From Gammaproteobacteria bacterium (GTDB lineage Bacteria > Pseudomonadota > Gammaproteobacteria > Steroidobacterales > Steroidobacteraceae): 45,144 nt of DNA. The notes beneath the pieces are model-generated. The model was given only the letters and a program-made list of their open reading frames with translations. It did no database searches and was not told where the DNA came from. Positions 33,754 to 42,446 of the stretch are shown here, in pieces (positions within the stretch are counted from its first letter, which is position 1; each line of letters begins with the position of its first letter). The stretch lies in the NCBI GenBank assembly GCA_005878095.1, contig VBNH01000084.1:1-45144 (forward strand). The letters run 5' to 3'. A program made the translations under genes and the position numbers.

Positions 33754-33837
33754 AAGCGCCGCAGCCTTCGGTCAACGACCCGCCACGGCTCGACGTTTGA
33801 GCGGGGTCAGGAGGGCTTTAGGGTCAGAGAGGCTTTT

Positions 33838-34503
33838 ATGACGCACACCCGCAGGGCAGGGTACGCAGTTCTCGGAATCCTCATGGGCGCGGCGTGTGGC
33901 TCGGCGTACGCCGCTGACCCCCTGGGGTTCTACGTGGGCGCGGGCATCGGACACTCGCAGGTGCGCAACGACGTGCAATTCGTCGGAGCCTCCGGCGCGC
34001 CCATCCTCGGACCTCTTGGCCTCTCCGAGGGCGCGACCGGCTGGAAGGCGATCCTGGGCATTCGGCCTCTTTCCATCATCGGCGCCGAAGCGGAGTACCT
34101 CGACTTCGGCAGCGCTTCAGGCTCCGCCAGCATCCCGGCGACGGTGACGACGGGCGGACTCAACGCGACGGGAGACTCCCACCCGAAGGCGCCGGCGATC
34201 TTTGCGATGGGCTACCTGCCGATTCCGCTGCCCTATCTGGATATTTTCGCCAAGGCGGGCGTGGCCGAACTGAAATCCAGCGTGAATGCCAGTGCGCAGG
34301 CGACCTGCCCGATCGGCCTGCCTTGCATTCCGATCCTCATTCCGCCTTACTCCGCCGGCAGCAGCAGCACGCGTTTCGCGTACGGTGCCGGGTTGCAGGT
34401 GAAGCTCGCCTCGCTGGCGGTGCGAGCCGAGTACCAGCGCATCCACTCGAGCAGCGGCGACCCGGATCTGCTGTCGCTCGCCCTCACCTGGAGCCCGTTG
34501 TAG
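33838..34503 (+). CDS. Outer-membrane beta-barrel protein (OmpW/OmpX-like)
   Basis: A 221-residue protein with a signal peptide (cleavage near GSAYAA). The mature part alternates polar and non-polar residues in strands, starting LGFYVGAGIGHSQVRNDV and ending FAYGAGLQVKLASLAVRAEYQRI then LLSLALTWSPL, as in eight-stranded barrels of the OmpA/OmpX superfamily. Two cysteines in a loop (CPIGLPC) could form a disulfide. GAGAGGC lies before ATG 33838. It stands between dut and a convergent DUF4124 gene; specific function unknown. Confidence 0.75.
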   Translation: MTHTRRAGYAVLGILMGAACGSAYAADPLGFYVGAGIGHSQVRNDVQFVGASGAPILGPLGLSEGATGWKAILGIRPLSIIGAEAEYLDFGSASGSASIPATVTTGGLNATGDSHPKAPAIFAMGYLPIPLPYLDIFAKAGVAELKSSVNASAQATCPIGLPCIPILIPPYSAGSSSTRFAYGAGLQVKLASLAVRAEYQRIHSSSGDPDLLSLALTWSPL

Positions 34504-34519
34504 GAGCGCCCGCCGCGCG

Positions 34520-35182
34520 CTATTGCGAGTGGATGGTGTGCAGCGCCCGGTAGCGCTCGATGTCGGCCTGGAACTGCGCGCGCAGCGTCACTTCTTCCTG
34601 GGTCTTGACGGCGAGCTCGTGGTCCTGCGCGTGCAGCTGACTCACGGTGCGCACCAGAGTCTCCGCCAGATCATCCGGCATGCGCCGCGCGTCGGGACGT
34701 GAGTTGTAGGGCTGGAAGTTCAGCGCCCGCGTCTGCAGGGTGGCGAGGCGCGTGCGCAGACTCTCCGTGTACTGCTCGGCCGCGGCGCGCTGACCTCGGA
34801 GCTGGTCCAGCCGCAAGTCCCGCAGCGCCTCGATATCCTTGACCGAGGTGTAGGTGGTGATCAGGAAGGCGTCATGCTGGCGCTGTCTCAACTGCGCCTC
34901 GCGCTCGCGCGCCTCCACGGTGGCCTGCTCCGGAGACTTCTGCGCCTCGAGGCGCCCGACCTCCACGCCCTGACTGTTGAGGACGGCGCGTTCCTTGGAG
35001 GCGTACTGGGGCGGAATGTGGTCACCGTAGTGCACCACGCCCTGCTCATCGACCCAGCGGTAGGCGACGCCCTGCTTGGACGAGGACTTGCTCGGGGCGG
35101 CGGCGGCGCAGGCGCCGGCACACGCGAGCGCCGTAGCGGCGAGCAGCCAGCGAGACCGGGGGCGCGGGGCGCGGGGGGACAT
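34520..35182 (-). CDS. DUF4124 domain protein, periplasmic
   Basis: A 220-residue protein with a signal peptide (RSRWLLAATALACAGACAAA), then the short DUF4124 motif YRWVDEQGVVHYGDHIPPQ (about residues 41-60), common in Gammaproteobacteria. The rest is a long, charged, glutamine/arginine-rich helical region, probably a coiled coil (about residues 85-215). ATG 35182 was chosen for the signal; longer frames reach 35251 with unrelated sequence. It converges with the beta-barrel gene and lies beside pyrE on the same strand. Function unknown. Confidence 0.8.
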   Translation of the reverse strand: MSPRAPRPRSRWLLAATALACAGACAAAAPSKSSSKQGVAYRWVDEQGVVHYGDHIPPQYASKERAVLNSQGVEVGRLEAQKSPEQATVEAREREAQLRQRQHDAFLITTYTSVKDIEALRDLRLDQLRGQRAAAEQYTESLRTRLATLQTRALNFQPYNSRPDARRMPDDLAETLVRTVSQLHAQDHELAVKTQEEVTLRAQFQADIERYRALHTIHSQ

Positions 35183-35219
35183 ACGAGTATATTCCTGCGG
35201 CAGATGCACGGCTGGCAAG

Positions 35220-35879
35220 TCACGCCGCGCCGTAGCGCTCCTGATAGGCACGCAGGGCCGTGAGCTGCTCGACAGAAACGCGCGCCTGTCCGTCCGGCGG
35301 CCGCGACAGGGCCTCGATGAGCTCGGCGAGTGTGACGATGCTCACACACTGAAGGCCCTGCTGCTGCTCGAGCTCCTGCACGGCGCTCGCGGCGCCCCGC
35401 CCGCGTTCCTGGCGGTCGAGCGCCAGCGCCACGCCCGCCGGCTGCGCGCCCGCGGCGCGAATGATCTCGAGCGATTCGCGCACCGCGGTGCCCGCCGTAA
35501 TCACATCGTCCACGATCAGCACGCGCCCCTTGAGCGGCGCCCCGACGACGTTACCGCCCTCGCCGTGGTCCTTGGCTTCCTTGCGGTTGAAGGCGCAGGG
35601 GACGCTGCGGCCGTGCTCGCTGGCCAGCGCCATCACCGTCGCGACCGCCAGCGCAATGCCCTTGTAGGCCGGGCCGAAGATCATGTCGAAGTGGATCCCG
35701 GAGTGGACGATGGCCGCGGCATAACAGTTCCCGAGTGTCGCGAGCGCCTCGCCGTCGCTGAACAGGCCGGCGTTGAAGAAGTACGGGCTCGCGCGCCCGG
35801 ACTTGAGCGCGAAGTTCCCGAAGCGCAGCGCAGCGCGCTTCAGAGCCAGGTCGATGAACGTGAGCTGGTATTGGCGCAT
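35220..35879 (-). CDS. pyrE: Orotate phosphoribosyltransferase
   Basis: A 219-residue enzyme that adds ribose phosphate from PRPP to orotate in pyrimidine synthesis. The phosphate and PRPP sites are evident: [39 protein letters not shown] and the PRPP motif [13 protein letters not shown]. Length is typical. Its ATG at 35879 is only 16 bases from the divergent xthA start, so each promoter must lie inside the other gene's 5' end. In E. coli pyrE follows dut-slmA, so this is part of the ancestral cluster. Confidence 0.95.
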   Translation of the reverse strand: MRQYQLTFIDLALKRAALRFGNFALKSGRASPYFFNAGLFSDGEALATLGNCYAAAIVHSGIHFDMIFGPAYKGIALAVATVMALASEHGRSVPCAFNRKEAKDHGEGGNVVGAPLKGRVLIVDDVITAGTAVRESLEIIRAAGAQPAGVALALDRQERGRGAASAVQELEQQQGLQCVSIVTLAELIEALSRPPDGQARVSVEQLTALRAYQERYGAA

Positions 35880-35895
35880 GCCCTATCATTGCCTG

Positions 35896-36663
35896 ATGCG
35901 CGTCATCACCGTCAATGTCTGCGGAATCCGCTCCGCCGCGGCGAAGGGCCTGTTCCGCTGGCTGCGCCGCCAGGACGCGGACTTCGTCTGCCTGCAGGAG
36001 ACCCGCAGCCAGGAGCCCCAGCTCGCAGGCCATGCCGTGACGCTGCCCGGCTATCACAGCTTCTTCTGCGACGCCGAGCGCAAGGGTTACGCCGGCGTTG
36101 CGCTCTACACGCGCCACACCCCGGATCGCGTGGTGCGCGGCTTCGGCGTCGCCGAGTTCGACCGCGAAGGACGCTACCTCGAAGCGCAGTTCGGGGACCT
36201 CTCGGTGGTATCGCTCTACCTGCCCTCGGGCTCCGCGGGCCCGGCGCGGCAGGCCGCGAAATTCCGCTTTCTCGATGCCTTTACGCCCCACCTCGCGCGC
36301 CTGCGCCGGCGGCGCCGCCACTACATCCTGGGCGGCGACTGGAACATCGCGCACCGCGCCATCGATCTGAAGAACTGGAGGTCGAACCAGAAGAACTCCG
36401 GGTTCCTGCCCGAGGAGCGCGCCTGGATGGACCATGTGTTCGGCCGGGGCGGGTACGTGGACGCGTTCCGCGAGGTGCGACCCGAGCCGGATCTGTATAC
36501 CTGGTGGTCGAACCGCGGGCGGGCGCGCGCCAACAACGTCGGCTGGCGCATCGACTACCAGGTGGTGAGCGGCTCGCTCGCCGGCAAGGCGCGCGCCGCC
36601 TCGATATACAAGGAGCGGCGCTTCTCGGATCACGCACCGCTCCTCATGGACTACGATCTTTGA
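35896..36663 (+). CDS. xthA: Exodeoxyribonuclease III family
   Basis: A 255-residue endonuclease/exonuclease/phosphatase fold nuclease acting at abasic sites in base-excision repair. Signatures: VNVCGIRSAAAKGLF, CLQETR (metal-binding glutamate), GGDWNIAHRAIDLKNW (the usual GDxN) and WRIDYQVVS...SDHAPL (catalytic Asp-His). ATG 35896 starts the family N-terminus MRVITVNVCG. An in-frame ATG at 35878 adds six residues (MPYHCL) and would overlap the pyrE start. A TTGA overlap couples it to the transporter gene. Confidence 0.9.
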   Translation: MRVITVNVCGIRSAAAKGLFRWLRRQDADFVCLQETRSQEPQLAGHAVTLPGYHSFFCDAERKGYAGVALYTRHTPDRVVRGFGVAEFDREGRYLEAQFGDLSVVSLYLPSGSAGPARQAAKFRFLDAFTPHLARLRRRRRHYILGGDWNIAHRAIDLKNWRSNQKNSGFLPEERAWMDHVFGRGGYVDAFREVRPEPDLYTWWSNRGRARANNVGWRIDYQVVSGSLAGKARAASIYKERRFSDHAPLLMDYDL

Positions 36664-37922
36664 GCGCGCCGCGCGCCAGGCCGCGGCTGCGCGAGGTGCT
36701 CGCGAGCCCCAAGATGCTGGCGATCCTGTTCCTCGGGGCCGCTTCCGGCTTTCCCAACCAGATCACCGAGAGCGCGCTGCAGGCCTGGCTGAAGGACGCC
36801 GGAGCCACCAACATCACCATCGGGGTGATGTCCTACGTGGCGCTGCCGTATCTGTTGAAATTCCTGTGGGCGCCGTTCATCGATCGTTACCCGCTGCCGC
36901 TGCTCGGGCGGCGCCGCGGCTGGATACTGGCGATGCAGGCCGCGCTCGGGGCCACCATCGCGCTGTTTGCGCTGCAGAACCCCGCGCTGGCGCTGGCGCC
37001 GATCACCGCCTGCGCCGTGGCGATCGTATTCTTCTCGGCGACCCAGGACATCGCCTTCGATGCGTACCGCACCGACGTGTCGCTGCCGAGCGAGCGCGGA
37101 CTCGCCGCAGCGGCCACCAACCTCGGCTACCGCTCGGCCGCCTGGTTCGCCTCGGCCGGCGCGCTCATCATCGCCGATCACTTCGGCTGGCGGCTTGCGT
37201 TCCTGGTTCTCGCCGCCCTCATGCTGGCATTCGGCGCGACGACGGCACTGGCTCCGGAACTCCCCTATGCCCATCAGCCGCGCTCGCTGCGCGAATCGGT
37301 GGTGATGCCGCTCACGGAACTGCTGGGCACTCCGAGCGCGGCGACGCTGATCGTGGTGGTGCTGCTGTTCAAGGTGGGCGATGCCTTTGCCAACAAGCTG
37401 TTCACGCCGTTCATGATGGACGTCGGGTTCTCGAAGACCGAAATCGGGCTCATCGTGAAAGCCCTGTTCACGGCGAGCACGCTCGTCGGCTCGGTGCTGG
37501 GCGGCATGCTCATGGTGAAACTCGGGCTGCTGCGCTCGATGCTCGCTTTCGGCGTGCTGCAGGCCGCGACCAACCTGCTCTACTGCGCGCTCGCGCTCGC
37601 CGGCAAGAGCTATCCCATCATGGTCGGCGCCGTGGTCATCGAGCACGTCGCCGGCGCGATGGGCGGCATTGCGCTGGTCGCCCTCATCATGGCGCTGTGC
37701 GATGTGCGCTACAGCGCATTTCAGTACGCCCTGCTGTCGGCACTCGCACTGCTGCCGCGCTACAGCCTCGGGTACCCGGCCGGCTGGATTGCCGACCACG
37801 GCGGCTGGTATGCCTACTACGTGATGAGTTTCGTCCTCGCCCTGCCGGGGCTGGCGATGGTGTACCTGACGCGGCGCAAGATCGATGCGCTCGACCGGCT
37901 GCGCTCGGAAGAACGGCCGTGA
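36660..37922 (+). CDS. AmpG-like muropeptide MFS transporter
   Basis: A 420-residue, 12-helix inner-membrane transporter. The first helix motif (LFLGAASGFPNQITESALQAWLKD), the membrane loop PFIDRYPLPLLGRRRGW and the SATQDIAFDAYRTDV stretch are those of AmpG, which imports anhydro-muropeptides for cell-wall recycling. It is shorter than E. coli AmpG (491 residues), lacking the last two helices. It starts at a TTG (36660) overlapping the xthA stop; no ATG is available at the N-terminus. The next gene overlaps as GTGA. Substrate inferred from family. Confidence 0.78.
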   Translation: MSAPRARPRLREVLASPKMLAILFLGAASGFPNQITESALQAWLKDAGATNITIGVMSYVALPYLLKFLWAPFIDRYPLPLLGRRRGWILAMQAALGATIALFALQNPALALAPITACAVAIVFFSATQDIAFDAYRTDVSLPSERGLAAAATNLGYRSAAWFASAGALIIADHFGWRLAFLVLAALMLAFGATTALAPELPYAHQPRSLRESVVMPLTELLGTPSAATLIVVVLLFKVGDAFANKLFTPFMMDVGFSKTEIGLIVKALFTASTLVGSVLGGMLMVKLGLLRSMLAFGVLQAATNLLYCALALAGKSYPIMVGAVVIEHVAGAMGGIALVALIMALCDVRYSAFQYALLSALALLPRYSLGYPAGWIADHGGWYAYYVMSFVLALPGLAMVYLTRRKIDALDRLRSEERP

Positions 37923-38329
37923 GCACGGGCGATTGTCTGAAGGGTGCACCGGCATTCGACCTGGAGAGGGTCGTGTGCCGCCTCACGGAGATCGAGCGCC
38001 AGGGCGCACGTGCCTTCGCCATCGGTGCCGGCGACTGGCCGCTCAGGGGCTTTGTGGTGCGGGTGGGGGATGCGGTGCGCGGCTACGTGAACCGCTGTCC
38101 CCACGCCGGTCATCCGCTCAATCTCCTGCCGGACCGGTTCCTCACCTCCGACGGCGCGCTTATCCTGTGCTCCTCGCACGGCGCGCTGTTCGAGAAGAGT
38201 AGCGGCTACTGCGTGGCAGGCCCATGCGCCGGGCGCGCGCTCACCCCCGTGGCGCTCGAGATCAGATACGGATACGTCCTGCTGGCCGACAGCGTGGACG
38301 TGCGCGCTCTGGCGCAGGCGACCTGTTAG
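37919..38329 (+). CDS. Rieske [2Fe-2S] protein
   Basis: A 136-residue cytoplasmic protein with both Rieske motifs, CPHAGHPLN (about residues 61-69) and CSSHGALF (about residues 83-90), which bind the 2Fe-2S cluster via two Cys and two His. The spacing is that of small stand-alone Rieske ferredoxins. It starts at a GTG overlapping the AmpG-like stop (GTGA). No oxygenase is next to it, so the electron partner is unknown. The C-terminus has extra cysteines (YCVAGPCAG and a terminal Cys). Confidence 0.85.
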   Translation: MSTGDCLKGAPAFDLERVVCRLTEIERQGARAFAIGAGDWPLRGFVVRVGDAVRGYVNRCPHAGHPLNLLPDRFLTSDGALILCSSHGALFEKSSGYCVAGPCAGRALTPVALEIRYGYVLLADSVDVRALAQATC

Positions 38330-38356
38330 CGTTGCGAGCGGCGTGCGGGCGGCGGA

Positions 38357-38668
38357 TCACTCGAACAGATCGATGCCGTCGAGCGAGCCCGCGCGCAGGT
38401 CCCGGTCCTCCCCCAGCGAGTCCGAGCCGCGGCCCTCGTCCGTGGCCTCGACATCGACCGAGCCGCTCCAGTCCTCGGGAGCTTCGGCGGCTTCGAGCGC
38501 GCCGTCCTCCCACTGCGCCACCCAGTCCTCAATGTCCATTTCCTCGACCGTGCCGTCGAAATACTGGATCTCGATGGTGCCGTCGTCATCGTCAAGGGCC
38601 ACTACCTCGAACAACGCGCCGCCGCTTGACCGATACCAATCGCCGATAGCCGGTTGAGGAGTCGCCAT
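38357..38668 (-). CDS. Small acidic protein, DUF6763-like
   Basis: A 103-residue, strongly acidic protein (MATPQPAIGDWYRSSGGALFEVV start; then DDDDGTIEIQYFDGTVEEMDIEDW). The N-terminal half looks like a small SH3-like barrel and the C-terminal half is disordered and acidic. It resembles DUF6763 of Gammaproteobacteria; no function is known. ATG 38668 sits before a promoter-like spacer shared with marC (divergent, 139 bases). It converges with the Rieske gene. Confidence 0.7.
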   Translation of the reverse strand: MATPQPAIGDWYRSSGGALFEVVALDDDDGTIEIQYFDGTVEEMDIEDWVAQWEDGALEAAEAPEDWSGSVDVEATDEGRGSDSLGEDRDLRAGSLDGIDLFE

Positions 38669-38807
38669 CGCCGCCCACCTCCCGCGAAGACATTTCTTGG
38701 TACTTGGGATACCAGTGCGCTCTACAATCGATGTTGCGCTTCGTTCTTGACGCTTTCAAGAGCTATCGGGGGATTTCGCCGCGGGGCCCGCCGGTGACGC
38801 GTGAGCA

Positions 38808-39440
38808 ATGCTCGAGCAGCCACTCAAGTTCTTTGTCGTATTCTTCGTGGTGGTCGAGCCGGTATCGCTGATTCCGTTGTTCACCGGGCTCACCGCCGGC
38901 GCCACCGGGCAGTACAAGCGCCGCATGGCGCTGAAAGCCGTCAGCGTGTCCGCCGTGATCCTGCTGCTGTTCGCGCTCGGCGGGGCGGGGTTCCTCACGC
39001 TCATGGGCATCAGCCTCGAGGCGTTCCGCATATTCGGCGGCCTGCTGTTGTTTCTGCTCGCGCTCGAGATGGTGTTTGCGCGCGAGTCCGGCGCGCGCAC
39101 CTCCAGCAGCGAGGCGGCCGAGAGCCGCCGGCGCGCGGACATCTCGGTCTTTCCGCTGGCGTTTCCGTTCATCGCAGGTCCCGGGGCGCTCGCCACCATT
39201 CTGCTGTGGTTCGGGCCGCTGCACCTTGCCGGCCAGGCGGCGCTCTTTGGCGCACTGCTGGCCGCGGTGGCGGTGGTGCTCGCGATCGCACTCGCGCTGA
39301 TGCTGCTGGCCGATCCGCTGATGCGCGTGATCGGCGTGACCGGCGCCAATGTTGCCGGCCGGCTCCTGGGGGTGATCCTGGGCGCGCTCGCCGTGCAGTT
39401 CGTGCTCGACGGACTGCGCCAGGCGTTCGGCGTCGGCTGA
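38808..39440 (+). CDS. MarC family integral membrane protein (UPF0056)
   Basis: A 210-residue membrane protein with six predicted helices, beginning LEQPLKFFVVFFVVVEPVSLIPLF (family motif with PVSLIPLF) and containing FPLAFPFIAGPGALATILLW and GVTGANVAGRLLGVILGALAVQFVLDGL. MarC proteins were once linked to multidrug resistance, but the role is not established. The start at ATG 38808 gives the family N-terminus. It converges with trmB with a 15-base gap. Confidence 0.88.
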   Translation: MLEQPLKFFVVFFVVVEPVSLIPLFTGLTAGATGQYKRRMALKAVSVSAVILLLFALGGAGFLTLMGISLEAFRIFGGLLLFLLALEMVFARESGARTSSSEAAESRRRADISVFPLAFPFIAGPGALATILLWFGPLHLAGQAALFGALLAAVAVVLAIALALMLLADPLMRVIGVTGANVAGRLLGVILGALAVQFVLDGLRQAFGVG

Positions 39441-39455
39441 AGCGTGCCGTTGTTC

Positions 39456-40142
39456 TCAGGTTCGCCGGAAGGCGAGGTCCCAGACTTCGTGGCCCAGCCG
39501 CTCGCCGCGCCGCTCGAAGCGCGTGGCTGCGCGTTCCGCCGGCCGTGGCACGAAGGCGCCGGCGGGCGCGAGATTCTCGAGCTCCGGTGTTGCCATCAGG
39601 GTCGAGAGCATCTCGAGCGCGTACGGCTGCCAGTCGGTGGCTAGGCGCAGCACGCCGCCGTGCACGAGGCGGCTCACCGCGAGGTCAACGAACGGGCGCT
39701 GGATCAGGCGCCGCTTGTGATGGCGCTTCTTCGGCCAGGGATCCGGAAACAGCACCAGGATCTCGTGCACCGAGTGCGGGGCGATCTGCCGCTCGAACAC
39801 CTCGACCGCGTCGTGACAGATGACGCGCACGTTCCCGAGCCGCCGCTCCTCGAGCCCGAGGAGCAGCCGGCCGACGCCCGGTCGATGCACCTCGACGCCC
39901 AGGAAATCCCGCCCGGGATGCGCCGCCGCGAGCGACAGCAGGTTCTCGCCGTTGCCGAAGCCGATCTCGATGGTGCACGGTGCGTCGCGCCCAAACAGCG
40001 CTTGGGTGTCGAGCACCTGCGTCGCGAACGCGACGCCGTATTTGGGCCACAGGCAGCTCAGCGCGCGTTCCTGCGCCGCCGTGATCCGGCCGCCGCGGGT
40101 CACGAAGGAGCGGATCGAGCGTGGGTGTTCGGTCGCAGTCAT
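39456..40142 (-). CDS. trmB: tRNA (guanine-46-N7)-methyltransferase
   Basis: A 228-residue SAM methyltransferase for m7G46 of tRNA. Motifs: TIEIGFGNGENLLSLAA (SAM loop), FLGVEVHRPGVGRLL, and the catalytic FPDPWPKKRHHKRRLIQ; the C-terminus continues with TDWQPYALEML. Length is normal. It is divergent from the S10 peptidase gene with a 128-base gap. Confidence 0.94.
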   Translation of the reverse strand: MTATEHPRSIRSFVTRGGRITAAQERALSCLWPKYGVAFATQVLDTQALFGRDAPCTIEIGFGNGENLLSLAAAHPGRDFLGVEVHRPGVGRLLLGLEERRLGNVRVICHDAVEVFERQIAPHSVHEILVLFPDPWPKKRHHKRRLIQRPFVDLAVSRLVHGGVLRLATDWQPYALEMLSTLMATPELENLAPAGAFVPRPAERAATRFERRGERLGHEVWDLAFRRT

Positions 40143-40217
40143 GTGTTCACCGGATCTTACAGCGCGGCAGGCGTGTCCCCCGCCCTCCGCGTGACGGACG
40201 CTTCCCTGGCGCGATCA

Positions 40218-40226
40218 TGGTATAAG
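40218..40226 (+). promoter_or_regulatory. Candidate extended -10 promoter of the S10 peptidase gene
   Basis: TGGTATAAG (TGn plus TATAAG) lies 45 bases before the peptidase ATG at 40271. No convincing -35 box is present. The start would be about 40233, with the ribosome site AAGGGAG in the leader. Confidence 0.45.
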
Positions 40227-40270
40227 CCCGCGCGGTGCGGGAGCGGCCCGCGGCACAAGGGAGTCGGGCA

Positions 40271-41899
40271 ATGTCGAAGTGGCGGTCGGCGGGCATCATT
40301 GCCCTGTCGGGTGTGTGCGGCGCGGCGCTCGCGCAGCAGCACCCGCGAGCGGAGCAACCATCCCATGCGATCGAGCAGAGCGCCCGTGCGGGCGAGCAAC
40401 CCGGCCCCGCGGCGGGTCTCACCTCGCAGCTGTGCAGGATCGACATCAAGGGCGACAAGAAAGACCAGTGGATGCGGCTGCCGAAGGCGGAGAGCTCGGT
40501 CACGCAGCATCGCCTGAACGTCGGCGCCAAGTCGTTCGATTACACCGCCACCGCCGGCACGCTGATCATCCGCGACGACGAGGACAAGCCGACCGCCAGC
40601 ATGGGCTACATCGCCTATACGCGGCACGACCTCAAAGGCGCGCGGCCGCTGATGTTCGCCTTCAACGGCGGACCGGGATCCTCCTCGCTGTGGCTGCACA
40701 TGGGCGTGTTGGGGCCCAGGCGCGTCGTGGTGTCCGATCCGGGTCCGACGCCGGCGGGCCCGTATCGCACCGTGGACAACGAGTTCGGCGTGCTCGACAA
40801 GAGCGACCTGGTGATGATCGATCCTGTCGGTACGGGCCTGAGCCACGCGGTCTGCGATCACCGCGACGACGAGTTCTGGGCGGTCGATCCTGACATCGAC
40901 TCAGTCAGCCGTTTCATCGCGCAGTACGTGAGCGACAACAATCGCTGGACTTCGCCGAAGTATCTGCTGGGCGAGAGTTACGGCACCACGCGCGGGGCGG
41001 CGATCGTCAACTACCTGCGGGCACGGCGCTCGTTCGCCTTCAACGGCCTGATACTCGTCTCCGTCGCCACCGACATCGAGGCGATATTCGCCGAGCTGCC
41101 GGGGAACGAGCGGCCCTACGCCGTATACCTGCCGGGGTACGCGGCCGTGGCCTGGTATCACCACATGCTGCCCAACCAGCCCGCCGCGCTCGAGCCGTTC
41201 CTCAGCGAAGTGCGCGCCTACGCCATGGGCCCCTTCACCGCAGCGCTCCTCAAGGGTGATGCGCTCGGCGCTGCCGACCGCGAGGCCGCGGCGCAGAAGA
41301 TGCACGAGTACACCGGGTTGTCGGTCGAGTATCTGAAGGCCGCCAACCTGCGCGTGTCGGAGGTTGCGTTCGCGCACGAGCTCCTGAAGGCGCAGCGCAA
41401 GACCCTCGGCCGCCTCGACGGGCGCTTTGTCGGACCGACCATGGATCTGCTGGAAAAGAACACCGACTATGACCCGCAGTCATCCGCGATCAGCGCCGCC
41501 TTCGCGGCGGCGTTCCTCGACTACTATCACGGGGATCTCAAGTTCGGCCAGGGCAGCACCTACCGCACCACCAATTTCGGCATCGGCGAGCACTGGAAGT
41601 GGGTGCACAAAACCGAACGAGGCGAGCAGCCCATGGTCAATTCAGGCGTCGACCTCGCCGAGGCGCTGGTGAAGGATGCCAACCTGCGCGTGCTGGTGCT
41701 GAACGGCTATTACGATCTCGCCACGCCGTTCTCGGCGACCGAGTACGTCATGGCGCACCTGGGCCTGCCGCCTGGCCTCGGCGCGCGCATCGAGATGAAG
41801 TACTACGAGGCCGGGCACATGATGTACGTGCATCCGCCGTCGATGGCCAAGATGAAGCGCGACCTCGACGCGTTCATCGACTCGACCGCGCGGCCATGA
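40271..41899 (+). CDS. Secreted S10 family serine carboxypeptidase-like protein
   Basis: A 542-residue protein exported by a signal peptide (MSKWRSAGIIALSGVCGAALAQQ). The alpha/beta hydrolase fold of peptidase S10 is complete: oxyanion loop NGGPGSSSLWLHMG (about residues 134-147), nucleophile GESYG (about residues 236-240), catalytic Asp in NGYYDLATPF, and His in EAGHMMYVHP. It should trim C-terminal residues from peptides in the periplasm. ATG 40271 has AAGGGAG upstream. The next genes are a small membrane protein and a TonB-dependent receptor, which would suit peptide uptake and digestion; that link is inference. Confidence 0.87.
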   Translation: MSKWRSAGIIALSGVCGAALAQQHPRAEQPSHAIEQSARAGEQPGPAAGLTSQLCRIDIKGDKKDQWMRLPKAESSVTQHRLNVGAKSFDYTATAGTLIIRDDEDKPTASMGYIAYTRHDLKGARPLMFAFNGGPGSSSLWLHMGVLGPRRVVVSDPGPTPAGPYRTVDNEFGVLDKSDLVMIDPVGTGLSHAVCDHRDDEFWAVDPDIDSVSRFIAQYVSDNNRWTSPKYLLGESYGTTRGAAIVNYLRARRSFAFNGLILVSVATDIEAIFAELPGNERPYAVYLPGYAAVAWYHHMLPNQPAALEPFLSEVRAYAMGPFTAALLKGDALGAADREAAAQKMHEYTGLSVEYLKAANLRVSEVAFAHELLKAQRKTLGRLDGRFVGPTMDLLEKNTDYDPQSSAISAAFAAAFLDYYHGDLKFGQGSTYRTTNFGIGEHWKWVHKTERGEQPMVNSGVDLAEALVKDANLRVLVLNGYYDLATPFSATEYVMAHLGLPPGLGARIEMKYYEAGHMMYVHPPSMAKMKRDLDAFIDSTARP

Positions 41900-41954
41900 C
41901 CTGAGGTGCGCGGCTGCCTGGACGCAGGAACGCGGGCGTAGGTTTTTGCGCGCC

Positions 41955-42299
41955 ATGACGCCTCTGGATTGGCTTACCGCGGGCACGGCGTTGTTCATCG
42001 TGGGGATGGTGTGGCTGCGCACCCGCATGCAGTACCCGCGCGGGCGCGAGCGATTGCTGCTCACCCGCGCGGGCCGTATCTACTTTGGAGTGCTCCTGGG
42101 CGTACTCGTGTTGGGTTCGCTCGTCGCCCCCGCGGCGGGGCGCGCCCTCTGGCCAGCCGCGCTGAGCACGCCCACACCTGCGCGCGTGGTGTGGTTTCTC
42201 GCCGCCTACTACCTGTTCATTCCCCTGCACCACGCGTTGCGGGCGCGCGGAGTTGAAGTATTCAAGGTCCCTGTCGCCCACGTACAAGAGGACGCCTGA
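41955..42299 (+). CDS. Small membrane protein of unknown function
   Basis: A 114-residue protein with three hydrophobic segments (WLTAGTALFIVGMVWL, IYFGVLLGVLVLGSLVAP, VVWFLAAYYLFIPLHHAL) separated by basic loops (RTRMQYPRGRERLLLTRAGR). I recognise no family. The start at ATG 41955 is used; TTG 41946 lies three codons upstream. It lies between the S10 peptidase (55 bases) and the TonB receptor, on the same strand, and could share the peptidase transcript. Confidence 0.6.
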   Translation: MTPLDWLTAGTALFIVGMVWLRTRMQYPRGRERLLLTRAGRIYFGVLLGVLVLGSLVAPAAGRALWPAALSTPTPARVVWFLAAYYLFIPLHHALRARGVEVFKVPVAHVQEDA

Positions 42300-42446
42300 G
42301 CCTGCGACGCCTGTGGCAGCAAAGACACGTTCGTGTGTATTATGACCGGATCTGAGATCCGCCGACGGTCCGGCGGAGCCAAACAACAAACAAGAGACGC
42401 CGGCCGACACGGCTGACGACTCGCATTCTTCGGGAGGGAAATCCAC

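Noticed and set aside
35076..36660. Apparent N-terminal extension (about 530 codons) to the AmpG-like transporter
   Set aside because: It reads through antisense to DUF4124 and pyrE and out of frame through xthA; only the part after 36660 has transporter features.
42338..42343. TATTAT as a -10 box for the TonB receptor
   Set aside because: No -35 at a proper distance and no extended -10 TGn; nearby hairpins make the promoter position ambiguous.
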